DNA of 64,000 nucleotides from positions 186,001 through 250,000 of the forward strand of contig OZ251571.1 of assembly GCA_965243565.1 (NCBI GenBank). The letters are read 5' to 3'. The position numbers and the translations under genes were made by a program. Shown here piece after piece: positions 17,558 through 26,491 of this stretch. The stretch is from CBDEVH01 sp965243565. Lineage in GTDB: Bacteria > Pseudomonadota > Gammaproteobacteria > Tethybacterales > Persebacteraceae. The notes under the pieces were generated by a model, which was not told the DNA's origin, did no database searches, and worked only from the letters and a program-made list of their open reading frames with translations. Each line of letters begins with the position of its first letter. Position 1 is the first letter of the stretch.

Positions 17558-18442
17558 ATGGGTGATTTTTATTGTTTAAATAATCATAATGAAGAAGGCG
17601 ATAATTTTGATGGGTATAGCCATTGGCTAACAAAAGCGACACAATGGTTAAGTAACGAGCAGGCTTTTGTGGTGGTGACTATTATTGCAACACAAGGGTC
17701 GGCACCACAAAAATCAACTGCAAAAATGCTTATTAGTGATGCCCAATTTACCGGTACAGTTGGTGGGGGTGAGCTAGAAGAAAAAGTGATTTTTACGGCT
17801 CGAGAAATACTACAACAAAAACAATCCATCCGCGTTTGTGTATGGACGTTGGGAGCGTCTATGGGACAGTGTTGTGGTGGTAAGGTGGCGGTTTTGTTTG
17901 AGTTTTGTAGCGAAAAAAAGCCAATGGTGGCGGTTTTTGGCTTGGGGCATGTCGGGCGTGAAGTAGCGTTGTTGCTTGGTCGGTTGCCGTATCAGTTATT
18001 GGCGGTTAATACCTATGGCGATGTCTGCGATTCATCAAAAAACACAGTGTCGTTGTCGGGGGTGCAAGTAATAACGGGTGATGTTGATTGTATGGAGTCT
18101 TTACCCAAAGATTGTAATGTGTTAATTATGACGCATTCACATGATTTGGATTTTAAATTGTGTGATTACGCATTGAGTCGCGAACAAAGCGATGATTCTT
18201 TTAATTTTATTGGTGTTATTGGTTCGGTGGCAAAAGCAACCAAATTTCGTTCGCGTTTTTTGCAACGCGGTATTAACGCGGATAAATTGGTTTGTCCTAT
18301 CGGCAAAGGTGGGGTGTATCCGGCTGAAATAGCAGTGAGTATAGTGGCAGATTTGGTTGCTCATTTAACACCGAGTAAGCAAAAAAAAGACAAACAGGCA
18401 GCCGCCATTATGAAGGCAATACAACAAGTGGCAGTAGGGTGA
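17558..18442 (+). CDS. xdhC: xanthine dehydrogenase accessory protein XdhC
   Basis: The 294-residue protein has the N-terminal XdhC/CoxI domain (TIIATQGSAPQKSTAKML, GTVGGGELE, then GQCCGGKV) and a C-terminal Rossmann domain (VFGLGHVGREVA, later GVIGSVAKATKFRSR). XdhC binds molybdenum cofactor and inserts it, in the sulfurated form, into xanthine dehydrogenase. Its targets XdhA/XdhB lie about 9 kb away across the accessory block, which supports one ancestral purine locus. Confidence 0.93.
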   Translation: MGDFYCLNNHNEEGDNFDGYSHWLTKATQWLSNEQAFVVVTIIATQGSAPQKSTAKMLISDAQFTGTVGGGELEEKVIFTAREILQQKQSIRVCVWTLGASMGQCCGGKVAVLFEFCSEKKPMVAVFGLGHVGREVALLLGRLPYQLLAVNTYGDVCDSSKNTVSLSGVQVITGDVDCMESLPKDCNVLIMTHSHDLDFKLCDYALSREQSDDSFNFIGVIGSVAKATKFRSRFLQRGINADKLVCPIGKGGVYPAEIAVSIVADLVAHLTPSKQKKDKQAAAIMKAIQQVAVG

Positions 18443-18446
18443 GTAA

Positions 18447-19940
18447 ATGAGTGAGCCATTGTTGGTTGTTCGTGATGTTCATAAATATTTTGGTAGCGTG
18501 CGTGCCAATGAAGGCGTTTCGTTTAGTGTGCGTAAAGGCGAGTTGCATGCTTTGATTGGTGAAAATGGTGCGGGTAAAAGCACTTTAATCAATATTTTAT
18601 ACGGTATTACCCAAGCTGATAAAGGTGTTATTCAGTGGTTCGGTAAGGATGTTGAGATCAAAGATCCAGCGTTTGCCCGTCGCTTGGGCATTGGTGTTGT
18701 TTTTCAAAAATTCTCATTGTTTAATCCATTAACGGTTATCGAAAATATCGCCTTGGCAATTAATAGACCAAAGCATATTTTATTGAGTGAACTGCATCAA
18801 TTATGTGACCGTTATGGTTTAACCATTAATCCTTTTCGTCAGGTGAGTAGTTTATCAGCAGGCGAAAAACAGCAGATAGAAATTATTAGGTGTTTGTTGC
18901 AAAATCCAACGTTATTGATTATGGATGAGCCTACATCAGTACTCACTCATTTAGAGGTCAAAAAACTTTTTGTTTTATTGCGTGTATTGGCAGATGAAGG
19001 TTGTGCGGTTATCTTTGTTAGTCATAAATTGAATGAAGTAGAGGAATTGTGTCAGCATGTGACTGTGTTGAGGCGTGGAAAAACAGTTGCTACAAGGCCC
19101 ATGGGGGATATGAAACGACAAGATTTAATTCATTTAATGATTGGAGATGAAGAGCACGAACCACATCCCGAAGAAGATAAAGGTGCCGTCAAAGATCATA
19201 AAGTCGTACTGGAATTAAAATCATTGCATAAACAAGAAGACAATAATACGATTAATATCGATAGATTGTGTTTGAAACAGTCGTTTATTACTGGTATTGC
19301 TGGTATTGCTGGCAATGGGCAAGAGTTATTATTAAAATGTATTAATGGTGAATGCCTAAATTTGTTTTATACCGTAGAGTTCGATGGCAAGCCTATCGGT
19401 GATTGGGATGTAGAAGATCGATTAAAAGTGGGGATTCTATCGGTGCCAACCGACCGCTATCATACGGGCAGTATTGGCGAGTTGTCATTGGCTGCTAATA
19501 CTTTGCTGGGTTGCATGAATAAAGAGAAACTTGCACCGCGTGGTATTTTAAACTTTAAACGCATGCATGCTTTTGCCGATGAAATAATTACTCGTTTTAG
19601 TGTGGCAACACCTTCGGCAAAAAATTTAGCGAAAGCATTGTCGGGCGGTAATTTGCAAAAATATATTATCGGTCGTGCCATGCAGCAAGGTCCACGTGTA
19701 TTGGTTATTGCAAATCCAACGTGGGGGGTTGATGTTCAGTCCGCTTTGTCTATTCGTCGTCGCTTACGACAGTTGGCAAGCCAAAAAGTGGCTATATTGG
19801 TTATATCCGAAGATCTAGATGAGTTGTTTGAAATATCTGATGAAATTACAGTTATTAGTAATGGCATACTGTCAGAGCCCATGCCTGTTAACGATTCTCT
19901 CACCCACTTGGAGGTGGGTGAAAAAATGACAGTCAGCTAA
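18447..19940 (+). CDS. ABC transporter ATPase, duplicated, nucleoside/sugar type (NupO/YufO-like)
   Basis: The 497-residue protein has two nucleotide-binding halves. The first has Walker A GENGAGKSTL, signature SLSAGEKQQIE and Walker B LLIMDEPTS. The second has a degenerate Walker A (GIAGNGQELL), signature ALSGGNLQKYIIG and IANPTWGVD in place of a clear DEPT-type Walker B. Such asymmetry is usual in this family. It energises the two BMP-type permeases. It starts 4 nt after xdhC, and its stop overlaps the start of the second permease (TAATG). Confidence 0.9.
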   Translation: MSEPLLVVRDVHKYFGSVRANEGVSFSVRKGELHALIGENGAGKSTLINILYGITQADKGVIQWFGKDVEIKDPAFARRLGIGVVFQKFSLFNPLTVIENIALAINRPKHILLSELHQLCDRYGLTINPFRQVSSLSAGEKQQIEIIRCLLQNPTLLIMDEPTSVLTHLEVKKLFVLLRVLADEGCAVIFVSHKLNEVEELCQHVTVLRRGKTVATRPMGDMKRQDLIHLMIGDEEHEPHPEEDKGAVKDHKVVLELKSLHKQEDNNTINIDRLCLKQSFITGIAGIAGNGQELLLKCINGECLNLFYTVEFDGKPIGDWDVEDRLKVGILSVPTDRYHTGSIGELSLAANTLLGCMNKEKLAPRGILNFKRMHAFADEIITRFSVATPSAKNLAKALSGGNLQKYIIGRAMQQGPRVLVIANPTWGVDVQSALSIRRRLRQLASQKVAILVISEDLDELFEISDEITVISNGILSEPMPVNDSLTHLEVGEKMTVS

Positions 19941-21001
19941 TGTTGCGTATTGTTGCTAATCCCCCGGCAGTGGTGGCATTTATGCACTGGGTTACACCAC
20001 TGATTGCCATTGTTCTGGCGTTTTGTGTGGGCGGTGTTCTATTATTATTACTGGGTCAAAGCCCTAGTGCTGTTTATTATGTGTTTTTTATAGAGCCATT
20101 TGCTTCGCTCTATAGTACGGTAGAGGTTGTTAATAAAACCGTTACATTGACAATTATCGCATTGGGCTTAGCGGTTTGTTTTCGTTCTAATATTTGGAAT
20201 ATCGGTGCCGAAGGGCAGCTGACCATGGGGGCGGTTGCGGCAGCCGCTGTTGCTATTTATGGCGACGATTTGCCTTTGCAATTGTTTTGGATGATGCTGG
20301 CAGGTGCAGTTGCTGGTGCAGTTTGGGGCGGTATTCCTGCCTTTTTACGAGTGCGTTGTGGGGTTAACGAAATTTTAGTGAGTTTGATGCTGGTGTATAT
20401 CGCACAGTTGCTTTTGTCGTATGCAGTTTACGGACCTTTAAAAGACCCAAAAGGCTATGGCTTTCCGCATTCTGCGTTGTTTTCTGAAAATGCCATGTTG
20501 CCTATACTGATAGAAAACACGCGTTTATATTTGTCGGTTTTTCTTTTGCCGATTGCTGTTATTGGTGTTTTTTATTTAATGAAGCGCACTTTAGTGGGGT
20601 ACAAAATGCGTATTGTTGGGATGGAAATTTCAGCAGCACGTTATGCGGGCTTTAGTACGACAATGCCGGTATGGGTATGTTTTTTGCTATCTGGTGCGTT
20701 GGCAGGGGTAATGGGTATGGTCGAGGTGGCTGGTCCTTTTGGGCAATTGACTGAAATTGTCTCACCAGGGTATGGTTTTACGGCAATCATTGTGGCGTTT
20801 TTAGGGCGTTTGTCTCCTGTTGCCATTGTTTTCGCTGCATTGCTAATGGCGTTGGTTTACATTGGTGGTGAAAATGCTCAAATCGAAATGCAATTACCGC
20901 CTTCTATCAGTAATGTGTTTCAAGGGTTAATCCTTTTTTCTTTATTGGCAGTTGATTTCCTTATCCTCTATCGTGTTACATTCGTCAAAAAAAATGACTG
21001 A
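19940..21001 (+). CDS. ABC transporter permease, BMP/nucleoside type (NupP/YufP-like)
   Basis: The 353-residue polytopic membrane protein belongs to the larger permease type of the BMP nucleoside importers (IWNIGAEGQLTMGAVAAAA near residue 88, later PGYGFTAIIVAFLGRLSP). It pairs with the 306-residue permease at 15077. The start ATG overlaps the ATPase stop, so translation is coupled. About ten hydrophobic segments can be counted. Confidence 0.88.
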   Translation: MLRIVANPPAVVAFMHWVTPLIAIVLAFCVGGVLLLLLGQSPSAVYYVFFIEPFASLYSTVEVVNKTVTLTIIALGLAVCFRSNIWNIGAEGQLTMGAVAAAAVAIYGDDLPLQLFWMMLAGAVAGAVWGGIPAFLRVRCGVNEILVSLMLVYIAQLLLSYAVYGPLKDPKGYGFPHSALFSENAMLPILIENTRLYLSVFLLPIAVIGVFYLMKRTLVGYKMRIVGMEISAARYAGFSTTMPVWVCFLLSGALAGVMGMVEVAGPFGQLTEIVSPGYGFTAIIVAFLGRLSPVAIVFAALLMALVYIGGENAQIEMQLPPSISNVFQGLILFSLLAVDFLILYRVTFVKKND

Positions 21002-21038
21002 TGAATAAGAGCCGTAAAATTAAAAATATTTTGTTGTT

Positions 21039-22211
21039 GTGATAATAGATTGGTTGGCATTTTTATTGAGATGGTTGCATATTGTTGCGGCAATTGCTTG
21101 GGTGGGTGCATCGTTTTATTTTATTTGGGTCGAAAACCAATTAATTCGTAGTGGCAAACAACGAAGCGATAAAGTTGCCGGTCATTTATGGGCAATACAC
21201 GGCGGTGGCTTTTATTATCTAGAAAAACAGAGTGTGGCACCCATGCCACTGCCACCACAGTTGCATTGGTTTAAATGGGAGGCTTATACGACATGGTTGT
21301 CGGGGGTAGCCTTAATGACGGTATTGTATTACTTTAATCCGTCCGTTTGGTTGGTGTCTTCCGAGTCGACTATATCAGGCGGGACAGGGGTATTAATTGG
21401 CATTGCGTATTTTTTTATAAGTACCATTGTTTATAGTGTTTTATCACGAACGCCACTTTTAAATCATCCGCTGTGGTTTGGTGCAGTTGGGCTTTTATGG
21501 GTAGCACTATCGACTTGGGTTTTGTTACAGGTGTTTTTACCACGTGCTGTTTTTTTACATATTGGGGCGGCACTTGGCACCATCATGGTAGGCAATGTGA
21601 TAATGGTGATTATTCCCACCCAAAAGCGTATAGTGGCTACGGTCGAAAAAGGTGAAGTTCCCGATATGAAACCAAGTGTTTATGCGGGTTTGTGTTCGGC
21701 ACACAATAATTATTTGGCATTACCAGTTGTGTTTTTAATGATTTCGTTGCATACGCCTTTTTTGTCTACTGGTGCTTTTGCCCCATTAACCGTGGTCGCT
21801 ATTATTGCGATGGCGGGTTGTATTCGTCATGTTATCAATATAAAAAACAAAGGCAACCCGCTTGCCCATAAATATATTGTATTGGCTGTGGTTTCTTTAA
21901 TGGTGGCAGTGCTTAGTGCTTTGTCACCATTGATTGATATTGGCAATGCCGAAAAAGTAACACAGCAGCAAATACGGCAATTGGCGGACAAACATTGTGT
22001 TGGTTGTCATTCTGCACAAGCAACAGACGCGCTTTTTACAGTGGCACCGCTGGGCTATATTGTTGATACAGACGAGCAAATTATGCTTACGCGTGACAAG
22101 TTTTATAAGCGAATAGTACTGGATCGCACGATGCCGTTTAATAATAAAACAAAAATGACAGAGCAAGAGCGACATCTGGTTGCAAGGTGGTATCAACAAG
22201 ATACCAAGTAA
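21039..22211 (+). CDS. puuD: membrane urate hydroxylase with C-terminal cytochrome c domain
   Basis: The 390-residue protein matches PuuD: an integral membrane N-terminal domain of about eight helices (LRWLHIVAAIAWVGASFYF at the start, HWFKWEAYTTWLSGV later) and a short C-terminal cytochrome c domain with CVGCH at residues 320-324 and a likely Met ligand in RTMPFNNKTKM. It oxidises urate to 5-hydroxyisourate with electrons passed to the respiratory chain. The frame opens with GTG at 21039 and has no clear Shine-Dalgarno site. It lies 37 nt after the permease and is the last gene of the operon. Confidence 0.93.
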   Translation: MIIDWLAFLLRWLHIVAAIAWVGASFYFIWVENQLIRSGKQRSDKVAGHLWAIHGGGFYYLEKQSVAPMPLPPQLHWFKWEAYTTWLSGVALMTVLYYFNPSVWLVSSESTISGGTGVLIGIAYFFISTIVYSVLSRTPLLNHPLWFGAVGLLWVALSTWVLLQVFLPRAVFLHIGAALGTIMVGNVIMVIIPTQKRIVATVEKGEVPDMKPSVYAGLCSAHNNYLALPVVFLMISLHTPFLSTGAFAPLTVVAIIAMAGCIRHVINIKNKGNPLAHKYIVLAVVSLMVAVLSALSPLIDIGNAEKVTQQQIRQLADKHCVGCHSAQATDALFTVAPLGYIVDTDEQIMLTRDKFYKRIVLDRTMPFNNKTKMTEQERHLVARWYQQDTK

Positions 22212-22251
22212 TAGAGTAGAATCAAAGTATAGTATTATGATAGGATAATTG

Positions 22252-22914
22252 ATGACAGAAGAACAGCAAAAACAAAAGCAAGAGGCTGCCACTGCTGCCC
22301 TTGATTTTATTGATAGGGGTTGTTGTTTGGGTGTCGGTACGGGTAGTACAGTCAATGCTCTAATAGCACAGTTGTCAACGGTCAAATCAAAAATTGATCG
22401 AGTGGTCTCTAGTTCTAAACAAAGCACACGCCTATTAGAATTGGCAGGCTTTCGTTGCAGCACTCTAGAATCAGTAGGCACTATTGATATTTACATCGAT
22501 GGTGCTGATGAGGTCAACGATTTTCGACAGATGATTAAAGGCGGTGGTGGTGCCCATACTCAAGAAAAAATATTAACCGTCTCCTCAAAAAAATTTATTG
22601 CCATGGTTGATGAAAGCAAAGTGGTTAAATGCTTGGGCAAGTTTCCTTTGCCGGTCGAGGTGATTTCTTTGGCGCGTGGTTACGTCGGCAGACAACTCGC
22701 AGCAATGGGGGGGAACGTGGCGTGGCGAGAAGGTTTTGTAACAGATAATCACAATTGGATTTTAGACACTCGTTTACTTGATTTAACCGATGCAGTGGCG
22801 ACTGAAAACAGTATTAACGCGATTGTCGGTGTAGTCGAAAACGGTTTGTTTGCCAAGCGACCTGCTGATATTGTTATTATTGCCGGCAAAGACGGCATAA
22901 AAATTAATAAATGA
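22252..22914 (+). CDS. rpiA: ribose-5-phosphate isomerase A
   Basis: The 220-residue protein interconverts ribose 5-phosphate and ribulose 5-phosphate. Motifs are GVGTGSTVNAL (phosphate loop), the catalytic DGADEV segment, and KGGGGAHTQEK. The ATG at 22252 has an AGGAT ribosome site at 22242-22246; a TTG one codon earlier is in frame but less likely. Lys in FIAMVDESKVV is the expected conserved residue. It lies 40 nt after puuD and may simply follow the purine operon; ribose from nucleosides would fit this place but that is inference. Confidence 0.95.
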   Translation: MTEEQQKQKQEAATAALDFIDRGCCLGVGTGSTVNALIAQLSTVKSKIDRVVSSSKQSTRLLELAGFRCSTLESVGTIDIYIDGADEVNDFRQMIKGGGGAHTQEKILTVSSKKFIAMVDESKVVKCLGKFPLPVEVISLARGYVGRQLAAMGGNVAWREGFVTDNHNWILDTRLLDLTDAVATENSINAIVGVVENGLFAKRPADIVIIAGKDGIKINK

Positions 22915-22933
22915 GTCAAGTAGTGGTTGGTTA

Positions 22934-24394
22934 ATGCGATTAATCTTACAAATATTGTTTCCTTACGGTAGTTTTGTCATCTACTTTGGCTGTATTATGT
23001 TTTTGCCGGCGATTTTTTCGTTTTTTAAAGGCGATGGTTTACATAATATGTTTTTTATTGTTGCTGGTTCGGTTATTGCGATAGGTTTGGTGCTCGTAGG
23101 GTTTGGTCGATGGTTTCGCACCAAAAATTTGTTGATACGACATGGCTTTTTATTGATTACGATTATGTGGTCAACCATGCCTATTTTTGGTGCTGTTCCA
23201 CTGATGTTGTCAATTGATGGGCTTGCGTTTTCTGCGGCTTATTTTGAAGCGTCATCAGGGCTGACGGCATCGGGTGCAACGGCTTTGTCGGGTTTGGATC
23301 AATTGCCTGATTCGGTTAATTTCTGGCGTGCGTTAATGAGTTGGATTGGTGGCATGGGTTTGGTGGTGCTAGCAACGGCTATTTTGCCGGTGTTGGGTGT
23401 GGGTGGTAGCGGTGCTTTTCAGGCAGAAGTAACAGGTCCGATAAAAGAAACAAGGATTACGCCAAAACTAAGCGAATCGGCAAAATTATTGTGGTACATA
23501 TACACAGCATTAACACTGTTGTGTGCGGTTTGTTACAAGATCGCAGGAATGACTGTTTTTGACAGTATGATTCATGCTTTTACGACCATGAGTTTGGGTG
23601 GTTTTTCGTCTCATGACCAAAGTTTTATTTTCTTCGATTCCCCTGCTATTGAGGCAGTGGCGATATTTTTTATGTTGTTGGCAGGGATGAACTTTGGACT
23701 TCATTTTATAGCATGGACTCACCGTGATTTTAGAGTCTATGTTACCAACATAGAATGGCGATTTTATTTATTATTGGTCGTCTGTGCAGTCTCAATATCG
23801 ATTGTTTATTTGGCGTTCAATAACCAATATGACAGTGTTTTGGAATCGGTGCGTTATGGTACTTTTAATGCTGTTTCTATTATTACCACCACCGGTTATT
23901 CCAATGAAAACTACGGCGCATGGCCCCTATTTTTGCCAGTGCTATTGCTATTTTTTGCTAATTTTACTTCTTGTAGTGGTTCAACGGGGGGCGGTGTTAA
24001 GCTAATGCGTGCGCTTATTACTGTTAATCAAATTAATGCGGAGCAACAAAAATTAGTGCATCCATTGGGCTATTACAACAATAAATTAAAATCCAATGCG
24101 TTTCCTGCTAAAACCATTGCCTCGATATTATTTTTTATATTGGCTTATGTTTTTACTGTTATTATTATAACGTTATTATTTTTATTAACGGATTTGGATA
24201 TATTAACCTCCTTTTCTTCTGCGGTTTCTTCTTTAAGCAATACCGGACCGGGCTTGGGTGAAGTCGGACCAGCGTCTAATTATTCTGATTTTACCGCTTT
24301 TCAAAAAAGCCTGTTTTCATTTTCTATGATTTTTGGTCGTTTGGAAATGCTGTCATTCATTGCTGTTTTGGGGCGGCAATTTTGGCGATTTTAA
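22934..24394 (+). CDS. trkH: Trk-type potassium uptake membrane subunit
   Basis: The 486-residue polytopic protein belongs to the TrkH/KtrB family. It has the four pore-loop pattern, visible as SSGLTASGATALSG, TMSLGGFSSHD, TTTGYSNENYG and LSNTGPGLGEVGP, each with the conserved selectivity-filter glycine. TrkH forms the K+ path and needs cytoplasmic TrkA, which is not in this window. Its 3' end overlaps the 3' end of recG (opposite strand) by 42 nt. Confidence 0.93.
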   Translation: MRLILQILFPYGSFVIYFGCIMFLPAIFSFFKGDGLHNMFFIVAGSVIAIGLVLVGFGRWFRTKNLLIRHGFLLITIMWSTMPIFGAVPLMLSIDGLAFSAAYFEASSGLTASGATALSGLDQLPDSVNFWRALMSWIGGMGLVVLATAILPVLGVGGSGAFQAEVTGPIKETRITPKLSESAKLLWYIYTALTLLCAVCYKIAGMTVFDSMIHAFTTMSLGGFSSHDQSFIFFDSPAIEAVAIFFMLLAGMNFGLHFIAWTHRDFRVYVTNIEWRFYLLLVVCAVSISIVYLAFNNQYDSVLESVRYGTFNAVSIITTTGYSNENYGAWPLFLPVLLLFFANFTSCSGSTGGGVKLMRALITVNQINAEQQKLVHPLGYYNNKLKSNAFPAKTIASILFFILAYVFTVIIITLLFLLTDLDILTSFSSAVSSLSNTGPGLGEVGPASNYSDFTAFQKSLFSFSMIFGRLEMLSFIAVLGRQFWRF

Positions 24395-26398
24395 TTGATC
24401 GGGTAACCAAAAACGCAGGTGCTGTACGCACGCGCTTTGATCATTTTTAAGTAACCAATCCGCCACTTTAATGGCTTGAGTTGCCAATTTTCTATCGCGT
24501 GGTAGGGCAGCGATTCTCAATGCGGGTAACCCGCTTTGTTTATTGCCCAGCCATTGCCCGGGTCCTCGCATTGCTAAGTCATAATGGGCGATTTTAAAAC
24601 CATCATCACATGTTTGTAAAATTTTTAGCCGTTTTTGGGCAACGGGTGTCAGTGGTGTTTGATACAATAAAATACAACTGCTTATTTTATCGCCACGCCC
24701 GACTCGCCCTCTTAACTGATGTAGCTGCGAAAGCCCCAAGCGGTCGGCGTGTTCGATAATCATCACGTCGGCAGTAGGCACATCCACTCCTACTTCAATT
24801 ACAGTAGTGGCAATCAGTATATCAAATTCGCCTTTTTGAAAATCCGCCATCGTCTTCCGTTTTTCGGTGTCTTTCATGCGTCCGTGTAATATGCGGTGTC
24901 GAAGTGTCGGAAAATCGGCTTCTATTATATTGTTTAATGTTGTTGTCGTCATTAAATCGGTGGCATCGGATTCGTCAATTAAAGGGCATACCCAATAAAC
25001 ACGGCCACCGTTTTTAATATGCTCATAAACGCGTTCTAGTACTTGATGACGGCGTTTGTCATCAATGAGCACGGTTTGTATGGGCTTGCGTCCTTGTGGT
25101 TTTTCGGTTAGCGTACTGACATCACGGTCGGCAAAAATACTCATCGCTAACGTTCGGGGGATAGGTGTGGCACTCATCATCAGCTGATGCACATCAACGC
25201 CTTTGTCGGTTAATGATTGCCGTTGCATAACGCCAAAACGGTGTTGCTCGTCTATTACTGTTAATGCCAGTTTTGGCATTTCGATGGTGTCTTGAAAAAG
25301 CGTATGCGTGCCAATAACGACTTGTGATATACCAAACTGAAATCGCTTAATGGCAGCCTCGCGCAGCTTGCCTTTAATGGCACCAGTGATTAACTCGCAG
25401 TGGATATTAACCGGTTTTAAAAGTGCCGAAAAAACTTCAAAGTGTTGTTTGGCTAAAATCTCGGTGGGCGCCATGACCGCTGCACGGTAGTCATTTTTGG
25501 CTGCTAGTAAGCAAGCATAAGCGGCAACCACCGTTTTGCCACTGCCGACATCGCCTTGTAACAAACGCCGCATTGGGCGTTTGGATTGTATATCACGCGT
25601 AATTTCGTTAATCACCGTTTTTTGAGAAGCAGTTAATTTAAAAGGCAGAGCGTCATGCCATGGGTCAAACCAAGCGGCTGAATACTTGAGTTGAGGTGCG
25701 CAGTGGCTTTTTGAAAAATAGCGTTGTCGTAGCACGATTTGGTGTGCTAATATTTCTTCAAAACACAACCATTGTAGTGCGAGATTGTTGTTTGGCAGGG
25801 CTGTTTCATCTGTTTTGTTATGGGGTAAGTGTGCTAATTGAAAAGCCTCTTTTCGTGAGTAACGCGGGAGTGTTAGTAATGAGTCGGGCAAAGGTGTTTC
25901 TTGCCAGTTGGTTGTTTCAAAGGCATGTACTACTAATTGCTGAAATAATTCGGAGTTGAGTTTTTTACTGGCGGGGTAAATGGATATTATTTGCTTTGCT
26001 CGGTTGACCGATTGCAATCGTGGGTGAGCCATTTCCCAGCTGTTTTTTCGCCAATTAATAACGCCCCGTGCTTGTAATTGTCTGCCCGCATATAACGAGC
26101 GATCTAGTGGTGTTGTTACACGAAAGAACCGCAGTTTAACCACCGCCTCATCGCTGGTTAATAAATCAACCAGTAGTTGCCGACCTTGCCGTAATGGAAT
26201 GGTTTTTTTGTCGGTAATGGTGCCTTCTATTAGCACTTGCTCACCGTTTGTAAAGGCATCTGCCGCACATGAATTTTGCCAGTCTTCAAAGCGAGTCGGA
26301 AAAACCGACAGCACATCAACGGCGGTCTTAAAAAAAGAGGAGCTTATTGCGCGCTTGAGCGTTGGCGATAAGTTGGTGAGAAAACAATCGGTAGTCAC
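24353..26398 (-). CDS. recG: ATP-dependent DNA helicase RecG
   Basis: The 681-residue protein has the RecG order: an N-terminal OB-fold wedge, Walker A in LLQGDVGSGKTVVAAY, a DEQH box (VIDEQHRFG), SATPIPRTLAMSIF, and a C-terminal helicase half with HGRMKD, ATTVIEVGVD and QLRGRVGRG. It remodels stalled forks and Holliday junctions. The first codon of the open frame is GTG at 26398. It is divergent from hisS, with 93 nt between. Confidence 0.95.
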   Translation of the reverse strand: MTTDCFLTNLSPTLKRAISSSFFKTAVDVLSVFPTRFEDWQNSCAADAFTNGEQVLIEGTITDKKTIPLRQGRQLLVDLLTSDEAVVKLRFFRVTTPLDRSLYAGRQLQARGVINWRKNSWEMAHPRLQSVNRAKQIISIYPASKKLNSELFQQLVVHAFETTNWQETPLPDSLLTLPRYSRKEAFQLAHLPHNKTDETALPNNNLALQWLCFEEILAHQIVLRQRYFSKSHCAPQLKYSAAWFDPWHDALPFKLTASQKTVINEITRDIQSKRPMRRLLQGDVGSGKTVVAAYACLLAAKNDYRAAVMAPTEILAKQHFEVFSALLKPVNIHCELITGAIKGKLREAAIKRFQFGISQVVIGTHTLFQDTIEMPKLALTVIDEQHRFGVMQRQSLTDKGVDVHQLMMSATPIPRTLAMSIFADRDVSTLTEKPQGRKPIQTVLIDDKRRHQVLERVYEHIKNGGRVYWVCPLIDESDATDLMTTTTLNNIIEADFPTLRHRILHGRMKDTEKRKTMADFQKGEFDILIATTVIEVGVDVPTADVMIIEHADRLGLSQLHQLRGRVGRGDKISSCILLYQTPLTPVAQKRLKILQTCDDGFKIAHYDLAMRGPGQWLGNKQSGLPALRIAALPRDRKLATQAIKVADWLLKNDQSACVQHLRFWLPDQLKSPKLPPQNSNE

Positions 26399-26491
26399 AA
26401 GTTATAAAACAAGAGTAAACAATGCATTATAGCGAAGCTGGGGGGCATGCGTGCGTTACTTACCGCTACTTTTATTTTATAATACAGCCTT

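Noticed and set aside
21001..21042. Short leader ORF (13 codons) between the second permease and puuD
   Set aside because: Begins ATG at 21001 and ends just after the puuD GTG, but has no ribosome site and no attenuator-type hairpin.
26478..26483. Promoter of hisS at TATAAT
   Set aside because: The -10 box is only 8 nt before the ATG and has no -35 match; the mRNA would be almost leaderless, so it was left as a note in the gene entry.
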